A stretch of 64,000 nt of DNA from Paramarasmius palmivorus (lineage: Eukaryota; Basidiomycota; Agaricomycetes; Agaricales; Marasmiaceae), in the NCBI GenBank assembly GCA_037176845.1, contig JAYKXP010000039.1, forward strand, positions 310,001 through 374,000, given 5' to 3'. Under the pieces are notes generated by a model, which was given only the letters and a program-made list of their open reading frames with translations, made no database searches and was not told the DNA's origin. Both the position numbers and the translations under genes were made by a program. Positions 1 through 11,481 of the stretch are shown piece after piece (within the stretch, counting starts at the first letter, position 1; each line of letters starts with the position of its first letter).

Positions 1-1631
1 ACTCGATACCTGTTTGTTGTGGATATCGGTCTTGGTTCCGGCTCACGCGGTACTCGATAGGGACAACTTCGAGATTGCCTTTTTCCTTTCCATGTCAAAT
101 TCCTCAGTGTCACCATTCTTTCCGGTACTTTTATACCTCGTTCCTCAAATGAAGAAAGCGTCATAAATGATGTCTGATGCTGTTATCTCTACATACATGG
201 AAATCGTTCTTCCTTTTCCGCAAGTTGTGGAGCTTTGGATGGGGGATTCTGGGTTCCCAACTTCCCAGTTGACAGCACTCGAAACTTTCGCGTCCGCATT
301 CGCATTCGCTGTCGCTGTCGTTGGGATGAAAGATTCGGGTTGGGAACAAGATCTGGGTGCATTAGGAGAAGGTACATTTGCGTTGACAAGGATGAGATCT
401 CGACTAGCCCTCGACAGGTGTTGACGGTACTTTGAAGGCTCTGGTTGTCGGTTCATAGTACCTGCGCCTCCTAATTAAAAGCTACGACACTATGCATTTG
501 CCACTTTCACATTTCATTTATCACAAACTCATTTCCTGGTTGGCTAACCAGATCTCCTTCCTCTATGCACAGTCAACCGTATAAACGCCGGAACTCGAGA
601 TCTCGATTTACCTTTGCGGAACCGGCAGCCAGTTTGGACTCGCGCTTCTTTTCTTGATGCTCACTCTGCTTCGAAATGATTAATGCAAAATGGTTGCGAT
701 GGGAGAGAAGCTAGCCTGAATCGGATTCACACTGATGGCCAACACGAGGCTCGCGACTCTCAATGCTCGAAGTGCATGTTTTTTTTTCACCCAACATTAC
801 ATCTTGGCCGCCGTGCCCCGGGAATTTGGGCATTTCCAGATGTAATTCTTTGTCTGGGCGTGGCTGTTTCAGATAAATAGGCCAAGGAGGCCGAATCCGC
901 GATGTTGGGAGCTTCCCGCATTCATTTCTTTTGACAGTGTCTAGTTTGTGGTAGTAACAGTACGAAGATTACCTTTTTTGGTGAACGGAAGGCGTGGGTA
1001 CAACCCAGAGCCGAGGTGAAGAGACGCGTTTCCTGTTTCCTTGTTTCCAGGATAACGCGTTGACCAGTGCTGCAGCATTTATATCCCATCCCTGAAAAGA
1101 CATACGTATATGTGCGCACCCGCGGTCCTCGTTGACCGGAGAGTTACCAAGTTATTTCTGAGTCAGTGCAATGTGTGATTCGGTTACCGGGCGAGTGATA
1201 TTTTTGAGGAATGGAGAGATGAAGCCGTATTGCCGATTACCAATTGCCATTTTTGTTTGATGTCATCGATGTCGATTTCGGTGTTGTAAGTGCAGTGATA
1301 TATTGTTCTGGAATACTGGAGGCTGTTTGAACGTTTGCAATCGATGCGCGAGGACGGATAGACGATGAAGCTAGAGGCGGAAGAGGCGGCAGGAGGCGAT
1401 GCTAGGCGAAAGCCGTGAGAGCAGGAAGATTTCTATATCGGGGTAGGCGGAGTGGGAGTTGTCGAGGAACGAATTCTTTGAAGAGGTAATTACGTTTTTT
1501 TTACACCTCTAGATCCCAGATTGTAAGAAGAGATTTTATTGCCAAATGTCCGCCGAAAAACGCGACGATCCATCCGCATTCTTCTCAATTCAAATTCATG
1601 CTTTTTATTAACCTCGAGCTACAGCACCTAG
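1..1631. other. No recognisable gene; upstream region of the NRP1-like gene
   Basis: I see no reading frame with protein-like composition and plausible splice sites that I can tie to a family. A short hexamer-like run (CGCATTCGCATTCGC then GCTGTCGCTGTCG, about 296-325) explains several small overlapping frames there. A good intron candidate lies at 1521-1624 (GTAAGA donor, TATTAAC branch point, CTACAG acceptor). It would sit in the 5' leader or separate a first exon of the next gene from 1625 onward. The far left could hold the end of another gene cut by the window edge, but nothing supports that directly. Confidence 0.5.
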
Positions 1632-4487
1632 TTTGACTTACTTTCCCCGTCATGCCTTCTTACCATCAGCACCACGTTCTCTGAGCCTCCGTTTGAGCTC
1701 TATGAGCCTCTGCAAAAGGCTCCATCTCCCATCATCATCGACAGTTTCTCTCCCAGGTCACTCAACAGTTATGATCTTTCGCCAGCTTCGTCTATTTCTT
1801 CTGTTTCTACCGACTTTGAAGTTGCTCGCAGTCGAGCAGTACGCGTTTACGGGGATCCTTCTGCTATCACCATTGGGGAACCATCGTTTTGGCAGGGAGA
1901 ACACGGAGAATTGTGGGCGGTGTTCACATCTCATCAAGAGGTACGCAGCGCACCCAAGGCTTGCCGCCGCTTTACGATTTTCAAATGCTGACATCACGTG
2001 CCACCCGATCCCTTTTCTTTTTCGCGGTTATTCAAATGGACCGTGTATATAGGCATCTAATGCTCTGCAATTCCTCAATTCTTCCCTTTACCAACCCGCT
2101 AAAGAGTCAGACTTGGAACCGTTTGCTAGGTTGAAGAGGGTAGACATCAAGGCATGTTTCCTGTCATGGCTTACGTCCTTTTTACTGACATGGTCGTTAT
2201 AGGAAATGTTTCCTCATCAGCTGAGCTCGAATCCTCCTAATCCGAGGAGCACCTTTCGCTTAGGCGACTGGATGTCAGTGTCATTTTTGACTTTTTTTTT
2301 TTCTTCGCCTTGCCCACGTTGTCGTGCCTCATATACTCGATCGGTTTCATCACGGTCGACGACGACGAGCGGCTACTCGCAGCGATGATGAGCCACGTTT
2401 TTTGGCATCGTCATGTTTCATGTTTTTGTTTCATCGCGTGGGTTCCACTTGCATACGCGTTGGAAGTCATTTCGGTTTTTACGCGTTTCGCTACATTTCA
2501 TTGTCCTTATAATCTCTCTTTTTTTCTCTCCGTTTGTTATTCATCCCAATGGCTGACGCATCCGGTTCTTCGTCTTTCAGATGCACTCACCCCAAATGCG
2601 GCGCCCATAATTTTGGCCGGAACCTCGCATGCATAGGCTGCGGTTCTCCGAGGTCTACGCAGTCTCCACCCACCTCTACTACTAGCCCTGCCACTCAGCA
2701 TACTTCTGTCTCTTCGCTCCAAGCCCAGTCCTCGGCTTCCAATCCCGGTCTTATGGCATCGATGCATGCTTTCGGCGGAATGTCCCAACCTCAATCGCCG
2801 GTCACTGTTAGACCGTCTGCTTCACCTAGATTCGTCTCTGCACCCAATCTAGTCCCTTCACCGGCACCCGTGCCTCAACGATCTACCACTTCATTCGGCG
2901 TAGTCGGTGGTTTTAACCTCAACAACCTTACCACAACGCGAGGCGATCCGACGTTAAGAACGGCTTCTGGACATCCACTCTTGACACCTAGTGGAAGAGC
3001 GTTTGCGGTTGGTGGTCGCGTCCAGGTGCGTTGCTTTGTACTTTGCTTATTCATGCTAAACTGACCGACTCGTGTAGAACATCTCATTAGATCCACTCTC
3101 GCCATGCGTCATGTACTGGCCAGACAACGAACCATTCCCTGAACAAGGGCAGATCCGTCCTAGTAATCTTGCTGGAGTCGCGGTGTGTATCTCACTACTC
3201 TACGATCTTTCATTTCTAAACATGCCCTTAGCACCCACCAATCCTCAACACCGGTAACCGAGGCCCTATTGCTCATCAGCCAGGCGACTGGATCTGCAAA
3301 AAGTGCAACTATCTAAACTGGAGGAGACGGAAAGTCTGTCAAACATGTTTGCCTTGTGAGTGCCACCTTCTTTTTTCGTTTGTTCTCGATGCATTCCTCA
3401 TCATCGCTGGTAATCGCCGCATTTCCGTACCCCCGTTTCCGTTTTCTACTTCTCGTCTCGATCATTCCGCTATAGGGGTGCTGATAGGCACGGAACGCGG
3501 GGACGGACTTTTTTTTCTGTCTTCTCCTTTTTCCGAGACACACTTTACCTCTTTCAACGTTGATGGGATCTATGTCTGACCATGACTCGTTTGGAATACA
3601 GATGCAGAAGGGAATGGAGATTCCATTAGCGCCGCCGTTCAAGCAGAGCGTATTCAACTATTGACGAACGTGCTGTTGCAGAACCCGACTCAGCAACCAC
3701 AGGTATGTCTTACTTCTTACTACCTTGGCGGTGACCTGGCTCACTTAAACGTGCAGATTCAACAACCTGCACCAACACAACGTGAAGAAAACCGTGCTGC
3801 ATTGCTTCAACAGCTCTCCCTGCGTGTTCCTTCACTCTCGACACCAACGCTTCCCACCAATATTCCTCCTCGCCATCAACAACAGCACCAGTTACAAAAC
3901 CAGCCGCCTCTCAGCGCTCCCTGGCGAATATGCACACTATGAGGCAGATGCAAGCCCAGGCATTGCGCTCGCACAGTGTTACTCCGCCCCAAGTCCGCGA
4001 TAGGATGCTTGAAGTCCACCGAGCTAGGTCTCAGCACGACTTGCTTGGAAGCGTCCCCAGTGGCCCCAGAGAAGATCCGAGCCCGATATACCAGACCAGT
4101 GGCAGTCGACCTAGTGGCATGAGCGTTGAAGAGAGACGTGACCAGCTCGAGCTATCCTCTCTCAACGCTCACATGTCTTCGCTCAACCTCTGGGGTACCG
4201 GTACCTCACCAACACCACCTAGCCTCCTTCCTTCGTTCCTCCAAGAGATCGTGTCGTCGCCTACGACTTCAGAACATGATCTACCTGCCGCTACGTCGTC
4301 GTCACCGCCAAGGACGAGGAACGACAGGTCGAGGAGTAGCACGAACTCGAGTACCAGTTCGGGGTTGGAGAGCTTGGAGGTGAGGAGTATCTGGAAGCTG
4401 GACGGTGAGGAGAGTAAGCTGTTTGGATCGTCCCAGGCTGGCTCGAGGGGTGGCTCGAGGAGAGGATCCCCAACTATGGGCAAGTAG
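1632..4487 (+). CDS. RRM-like plus two RanBP2-type zinc fingers, NRP1-like RNA-binding protein
   Basis: Probable RNA-binding protein of the NRP1/ARP type. Exons inferred: up to 1940, 2053-2151, 2203-2273, 2581-3025, 3078-3182, 3232-3355, 3602-3702, 3757-3823, 3886-4487. The first exons read an RRM-like stretch (AVRVYGDPSA, then VFTSHQEASNALQFLN across intron 1941-2052). The first zinc finger is split by a 307-nt intron and reads GDWICTHPKCGAHNFGRN, closing with CIGCG. The second reads GDWICKKCNYLNWRRRKVCQTC. Both fit W-x-C-x2-4-C-x3-N-x6-C-x2-C. The C-terminal half is Ser/Pro/Gln-rich and probably disordered. Intron 2152-2202 appears to be GC-AG. The ATG at 2549 lies inside the long intron and is not the start; the true start codon is unresolved and may lie in an exon upstream of 1632. 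Family assignment is from motifs; no RNA target can be inferred. Confidence 0.75.
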
Positions 4488-7400
4488 ACCGACGTGAGGA
4501 GCGATAGAGATAAAAACTCGTAAGTGGTTTACCGTCGTTGGCATGTGACATTCGTTTGCTAATTGACGAAGTAGATTAAAAGTATTCGAATCACCCAAAC
4601 AATTCGTTTATCGCTGTAAATATTATACGCGGCAGTCATCATTCGACATTCGACGACATCTAAATTATCTTTGGACACGGAAAAAGCTGGAACGGGAACG
4701 GAGCTGGAAGGTTTAAAACTCGCTCAGTGGCGTGTTTGATTGGAGGTGGAGGACACGGGATTTCGTATTCATCTCATCGTTTCTTTTTTCTTTTTCTTTT
4801 TATTTCTTGACCGCCTTGCCCCTCGTACTCTGCACTTAATTTCAATCTCTTGGAAAGCATCAACCCATCTACTCTATGTCGTACACCTACTTTTTTTGAC
4901 ATCTTCTAACCTACCGCTTTCATAATTCGTGTGCTCACTGCTTGCTGTAGCCATTGCCCCCCTTTTTGTTTCTTGTTGTGGATCGTGTGCTCTATACTAC
5001 GACATCGTGATATTGAATTCGTATCCGTATTTTTACCTATTTCTACTCTCACTCTCATTCTCTGTCTCCTCTCTCTGTCTCTTACCACTGTATCATTGGC
5101 CAATCTGAATGAATTCTCGGATTTATCGACTTGTTACCGTGTGGACGAGGCTTTCTGGAATGTCAGGAACATATGCACATATGAACCCCGGCTGCGGTAC
5201 GGCTTTCGTCCAAGGAGAAACTTAGATCCATCGATGAGATGAAAAAAGACACGGTGGGTGACTGGTGCTGGTAATCTGATATGCCGCACCACTAGGAAAC
5301 CTCGAAATTCACGCCCAGAGCTCTCAGCCCAAGCTCCGGATGCGCAAAAGGTAACTCGGTCGTCGAGATGCGTACGTAGTGGGTTGAACGATGTCCCTTG
5401 GCTTGGACGAGGGACCAAGGATCTCCCATTCTCGTGTGCCTCTGAGAAAAAAAAAATAGTTTGCTTCCGCGTACAACGCGTCGGTGGAGTCTTGTTGACT
5501 CATTTCCTACGAGTTCCCATCGCGTCAAAGCGTACAAATAGAAAAATGGAACTTCTGTTCGGGTTGTAGGCCATCCCCGGCTAGATACATTCAGGGACAA
5601 GTATTGAGTCGACTTAACGCCACTTAGGGAGTCAATAGAAGTTTGATGTAGATCCCGACCTTGACGACGGGACGAGGCTCTAAACTAGCGACACGGAACC
5701 TACGGGTGGCGGACGGTAGTATGAAACTTTGTCATGCATCATTTAGGGAGGATAAGTGTGAGGATGACACGTACATAGTGGCATACCTTGTCGTTAGCTC
5801 AGGGCAAATCGAACGCGAACGAAAAGAAAAATACACGACCATACACGACCTGCCACGCTGCCACCTCCACGGAGATTGCGGTGGCCCTATCCATGTACAG
5901 ATTCGGTAGTCGGTGACATCTTCATCCCCAGCCTGTTCTACGGGTCTTGAGACATCCGCGGCCAGGAAATCAGCTGTTTCAGACGATTCGAGGATTGGAG
6001 ATGAAAATTCTCATAATCTCAGTGACAACGCTTCGCTATTCGCAAGATGAGCCGCCTTGGAGCTGTCATAGAACCTTCATACCCAAAGCCAGAGATAGCT
6101 GCTCCCCAACACAAGCTGGCCTAACCGTCCGAGGGTGTGGAAACCATCAAGACACGACACGGTCATAGGTATAAGCAATTGTCTACACCGAACTTTAACA
6201 GCACGTATTTGTTCGAAAAAGGACACGTACATTCTTCTACGAATCCGATCATCAATGAATGGGTTTGAGCACCACGGATCTGTCAGAGATGACATGGACA
6301 ATCAGAAAATATTGTAGCAACACCTCAAAATATACGTGTTCGTGAACATCATACAGCGGGGTTGGCCGTACACTTCGACCAACTGTATTGTGATTTCAAA
6401 CGGCTGACTGGAAGGAAGGTTCATTCCTTGATAAATAGTGTTCCATGGTGTCGTTCGACATAAGAAACAACAGAAGTCAGGATATAGAGTTCATGACATT
6501 CTTTGAGATGCCAGTAAATAAAACGGAGGGAGAAATGATTGACGAGATACACACCTCGTTACGCGAAGGCCTCTAGAACGCGTTAGACTTTTAGGTTTTG
6601 GTGGGTCCGTTTTTGTTCAGTACACGCCTCAAACATGTGTAGAGACGGAGGTCGTGAGAGGTAGTTGCTGGCTATTCGATGAAATAAGTTATTCAATATG
6701 TGCAGGGGCGAGAGGCATAGAATATCCCGCGTGATACCCTCAGTCGGGTAAGGAATTCATCATCCTAAAGATTCAGAAGCTCCAAGAATATTCCTCCATG
6801 TCTTCGCGTTATGATTTCGTGTAGTAAACATTCTTGGTCTTCAAGGGCGTTTGAATTCGTCGACGGTGTATGAACGTGGATAAAAGCATACAGTAAAGGG
6901 GAATTTTGCGCCTTGTTACATTGGTTTTGTGTAGAATCATTCACCGTCAAGTTCTACTATGACTATCTCGTAGGATAGAAAGAGCTATTGCAACAATAGC
7001 TTCAGTCAGAAGCACCATGTAGACGATAGATTCACGTACTGGATTCATTGCCTCCCCCCTGCTACCCAGGCAAGTTGACTGAAAGTACGAGTACCGAACA
7101 CCCATCCTCTCTCGATTCCCAACTGAGACTCTTGCGTCTATTCGGATGATAATCCTACGTTTCGATGTCCTCAAAGGTGACTCATTATTCGATTGAAGAC
7201 GTCTGCGATGCCTTTTGGTTGGGTTCTGGCGGGAAGAGAGCCAGCCCTGGGAAAGTATTTACTTAATTACAGGTTGAGGCCTTCCGAGGGTCGGTTCGGG
7301 CAAGCCCACGTGTTAGCACAGAACGCGTATCTCAAACCCTTCGTCTGCTATTTTCTTCAACTTGAAGCCACCATATTCAACCGACTGCGCTGCTTCGAGG

Positions 7401-8203
7401 TATGCTTATTTCTCGGCTTCTAAAAAATAATTGATGAACAAGGATTCTAGTGTTCAACAGCACTGATGATTCTATACTCCTTGACTTCAATACCAAAAGA
7501 AGACCTTCAATACAGAGGGAGAGGAGCCTATAACTAGTCACGCGACTGGGATGAGGGAGAAGCTGATGAAAAAGAGATGGTGGCGTTGTGGTGGTGATAA
7601 TTGGGGAGTTGAACCGCGATTTCCTACAAAGTCAATCAACATCAACGCAAAACTATCAGCGGCAAACACACTTGGTACGATGGGCTTGTTGAGCTACTTA
7701 GTCTGCGCGTTCCTCCAACTGCCCGACTCCCAAGTCCATTCTTGGACTCGAATATCGCGACCAGATATGCTATCCAGCATCAGGTGTGTCAGACCGTCAG
7801 TTTCGGACCTGCTTAGTAGCGACGCTGATTTACTGCTTAGACTTGGCCGAGCAGCGCGAGATGAGGACGCAGCCAACAGTAAAGGTGTTTCGTTATCACC
7901 TCCGTCTCAGACCGTTGGACGCTATTCAATATATCTGGGATCTTCAGTAGTTTCGACGCTCAGCGGCTGAGTCGGGTAACCGTTGATGTGGAGAGATGGA
8001 AACTTGATGAACTAAGTACTACCCACAGTTCATCGAGCCCCCTTAAAGTCAATTCAGAAGCGCGCATGCATCATTTCCCCAAACCGAATTAGTCTGATGT
8101 ATTAACACCGCACACAAGCATGACCATTATAAGGACTGTCTCGAGAACATGGAGCAGAGTCACCGGCCTCTATTCGTCCCCCTTTCACTCTCTTCGAATC
8201 AAG
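4488..8203. other. Long stretch with no supported gene
   Basis: About 3.7 kb. The first part (to about 5.1 kb) is pyrimidine-rich and includes the 3' flank of the preceding gene. From 5.2 to 8.1 kb there are only short frames without family-like content or consistent splice signals on either strand. A hydrophobic minus-strand stretch near 6960-7050 and a 139-codon plus frame at 7551-7970 were inspected and not accepted. Decayed genes or unrecognised non-coding RNAs cannot be excluded. Confidence 0.5.
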
Positions 8204-10051
8204 ATGGCTATCCCGGCTACGGTTCACAACACGTACGTTGCGCTCTTTCTTTACTCTCCTGGTTGTCATGTGAAGCTCACAGAATGTCTCCTAGGCTTGG
8301 CTGCATGTTCATTACTGCTATCCTGACTGCGATGTCAGTTTGATCTTCCTTTCTCCGAGTCTATCCGTGTGACCGATAATGTCTACAATTCGCAGATTAT
8401 ACGGGGGTACGTTGCATTGCGCGACATCAACATGAGCACTGGAGTCGATGTTCTCCTCTAGTTGGGATTCTTCAAGCAGGTCTCTACTTTCGCAAGTACA
8501 ATGGCCGCGATTACGTCGGATTGCGTTTACTTGTGAGTGCCTTACGCCGCAAGACACCCGTTTTGTACCCATCATTCCGTGTAGATTGCATTCATCCTGT
8601 TATGTGACACTGTCCAACAAGGTGCCATTGCTGGTGAGCACTGCCTTTTCTACTTACCGTCAAGATCTGGCTGAGAGACGCATTGACAGCCCAGGCTTAC
8701 ATGTATGTGATCACTTGTAAGCACCACCTCTGCGCCCGACGAGCCCGAGACCCTCAACAACGCCTTAGATCACGACATACCATGGATGCAGGTCTTAACC
8801 CGCATACTGCACGCCATCGCATTCATCATTCTGCTGACGACGGGTCTAATTGGGGTATCCGTACAGCAGTTCTACTGCTATCGAATCTATCTCGGTAAGT
8901 TCCCAACGCCATTTGGAAGTACGTTTGGAGCTAATGTCAAGCCTCTCTGAACCCCAGTGAGCGATCGAAATATCTTCATCGCAGGCGGCATTGTGAGTAC
9001 CCGTTGGACGTGCTATCATTGATCCCAGTCTGATTAAAGCTGTGTTGCGTATTATAATAGTCTTTGCTTTCCTGTGCCTGCTTCAGTGCGTATCCTGTTC
9101 TTTTCCATGGACACCCAGGCGCTCGATGGCTAACCTGAGCGATTTAAAGTCATGAACACTAGTTCGTGTTTACACTCCATTCAAGACACAGCGCTCTTAC
9201 ATGAGGAATAGCATATGCCGGAAAACTCTTGACTTTCACTACCCTAGAGGACACAACGAAAATGAAGGGCGTAACTACGGCTCTCGGTGCAATGGTCGCT
9301 GCGACGGATCTAGCTATCAGCGTTTCCCTTGTCTGGTTCCTGCACAGAAAGAAGACCGGCTTCAGGAAATCCACGGATATGATTAATCGTCTGGTGAGTG
9401 CGATTTGTTATTTCATTACGAGCGCTAGCAGTCGGCTTACTCGGGCGATGGGTAGATCATCTTTACCTTCAATAGCTGCATTATTACTAGCCTCATATCG
9501 TTGGTTGATATCATTGCTGTGAGGGCTCGGATTTATTCTGTGTTTCGTCTGGAGCTGACTGTTCGTTTGGGCCCAGCTACATGCAATTCCGAATACGCTT
9601 GTCTATATGGTACTATTCCCCATTCGAGACCGCTGTAGGTGCCTGTTGAAATGATGTCTGGTGATCGTGCTTACCCCTCAGTTTACACTATCTCCATGCT
9701 GGTCACTCTAAACTCCCGTGACTATATTCGTGGCTACACCAGCCATCCTAGCCAACTACACGAGAGCATCCCAATTGGACGGATGTCCAAGACGACCACT
9801 CAAACAACCCGCAGGGTAAGAATTATTCCATCTTGTATAAACTACTGGTCCGACTGAACTTTGCACCTTTAAGGACTTAGAACATCCTGTTGACTCGAAC
9901 CCAGAACACAGCGGAGGTTTGGTTATCAAGATCGAAACCACAACGACAAATGTACGCGTTGAACTTGATTTGTGATGTACTACTGATTGCGAACCTCCCG
10001 CAGTATTCCGAAGTGGACCAAACCAACTATCAGTTCGATACAAAGCGTTAG
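8204..10051 (+). CDS. DUF6534-type multi-pass membrane protein
   Basis: Intron-rich gene (about a dozen introns) whose spliced reading matches the basidiomycete DUF6534 membrane family. It begins MAIPATVHNT at 8204, then reads LYGVGILQAGLYFRKYNGRD, then IPWMQVLTRILHAIAF and a hydrophobic segment, then QQFYCYRIYL. The diagnostic block is AATDLAISVSLVWFLHRKKT followed by GFRKSTDMINRL. Two further helices follow (IIFTFNSCIITSLISLVDII and HAIPNTLVYM), then the short conserved loop with LVTLNSRD. A hydrophilic tail ends at TAG 10049-10051. Each junction uses GT donors and AG acceptors with introns of about 50-60 nt, for example GTAAGC to CTTAG after the residues YMYVIT. Function is unknown; it probably sits in the plasma or an internal membrane. 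The exact middle exons (9000-9200) are the least certain. Confidence 0.78.
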
Positions 10052-10784
10052 ATGTTCCATTGTACAAAAACCCTTCTGTGCTTATAAGTTTTCTGGTATG
10101 TTGTACGAGGGCTACCCTGTACTATCACTTCATGTAGTACTAATATCAATGTTCACCCGAGGGATTTTGTACCCTTCGATGCTCACTCGTTGTTCTCTGA
10201 AGCCTGGTATTCCTTTTCGCTTTCCTTGGCGGCATAAATAGTCTACCCTTCGAGTCTCCCCGGTTCGCCGATTCTAAGCACGCAACCCTGAGCCCGGCTG
10301 TTCTGCAATAATTGAACATGCGAATTCCGCGGACGGGTTGGTCAACATTGTACACGGGATATATACACCTTTTGTGATCGAGAAAAAAAATACAAATTGA
10401 AGGACATAGCAGTTATCGGCATCGGTGAAGTGAATGCAGGAGGTGGCCTTAAGGTACGAAAGGTGTCCGCGATTCTCAGCACCGAACGACTTGCGAACGA
10501 TCAAATGAAAATCTAGAACTGTAGTGTCTGTTCATAAGGTGTAGTTGGCGCAGCCAGAAAGAAGGAAAGGTACATAGGGGAACCACTACGCCCATAGTAA
10601 TATTAACGATCGAGCGCTACAGCGTCCAATCATGTTGTTCCATTTGCTGTTTGTACGTGAGCTTTTAGCTGACTAGAGGTATGTCAATTTCGGGTGCTTC
10701 GAGCTTAAATAACAATCACTGACCTACCATGGACCGGGATGTGAAGGTTAGTGTTCGGATCTCGCCATGTAGGTACCTTGTTTT
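10052..10784. other. Convergent intergenic region, nothing recognised
   Basis: This region lies between the 3' end of the DUF6534 gene and the 3' end of the minus-strand fragment. A TATATA-like string is present near 10358, but there is no reading frame of convincing composition. Confidence 0.5.
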
Positions 10785-11340
10785 TCAGTGGCGATCTGGA
10801 AAGATAGCTTCAACGAGTCCAACTGTTATGAAGTGCGTATCTGGTCTCTTTCAATCACTTCGTGGAAACTATCATTGAGCCAATATACCTTCCGTTACTC
10901 GGAGTAGCATCCCAACAAAAATGAGCAGTTCTTCGCGAAACTGACGATCACTGGTCACTGCGTACAATCCTACAGGCAATTGCACGAATAGAACGAAGAT
11001 GACGAAATGGGGGAACATGATCTGAAAGCTGTAGTCGGCCTCCTCGATGTGGAAGATGACAAACACCTTTATTGGGTCTCGAACGCCGGGCGAGTTCGTC
11101 TTATCCACTATGTGCGCGTAGCCTGAGGTGACCCATCTGAGGAGCGCGGGCTGCTCTGGTAGCACCCTGCAGAAGAATTCGGCATGTGGTTCAGAATGCA
11201 AGAACTTGAAGGTCTGAAAAGGGTTTTGTTAGTTCGATCAGCGTTATTCGGTACTCGCCCATTCCGTAGCTCTCCAGAAGACAGAACTAAATCACCACGA
11301 ACACGAACAGCACCCCAAAAGATGCAATGCACAACAGCAT
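10785..11340 (-). CDS. Hypothetical small protein with membrane segments, possibly a gene fragment
   Basis: Minus-strand coding signal with clear splice sites. A hydrophobic start (MLLCIASFGVLFVFV) splices over intron 11214-11295 to TFKFLHSEPHAEFFCRVLPE. It continues through a charged region and a second hydrophobic stretch (MFPHFVIFVLFVQLPVGL). A final intron (GTATAT to AACAG) joins the last exon, ending EAIFPDRH at a TGA whose last base is 10785. The reading frame is open further 5' (through VPVIDERLGFNSIFDLAQQ) into the HET-like gene start, so the true 5' end is uncertain and may overlap or have been lost. I do not recognise the family. It could be the truncated remainder of a larger gene displaced by the divergent neighbour. 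Confidence 0.45.
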
Positions 11341-11481
11341 AGTGCTATCAAAGAATAATGAAGAGAACTGCTGCGCGAGATCGAAAATGCTGTTGAAACC
11401 TAGGCGCTCATCTATGACTGGCACAAATAAGAAGCGAGGACCTCGCAAAGTGCAGTATCAACTCACCCACTACAAGCTGAC

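Noticed and set aside
2549..3064. Apparent start MADASGSSSF for the zinc-finger gene
   Set aside because: It lies in a 307-nt intron; splicing from 2273 to 2581 completes the zinc finger with GDWIC.
6947..7174. Hydrophobic minus-strand frame resembling a membrane protein
   Set aside because: Only one short hydrophobic stretch and no consistent exons on either side.
7605..7620. B-box-like GGTTCAACTCC on the minus strand suggesting a tRNA
   Set aside because: The surrounding bases do not form a T-arm or acceptor stem, and no A-box is properly placed.
7551..7970. 139-codon plus-strand frame
   Set aside because: Composition is not protein-like, no splice continuation, no family motif; the opposite strand is also open.
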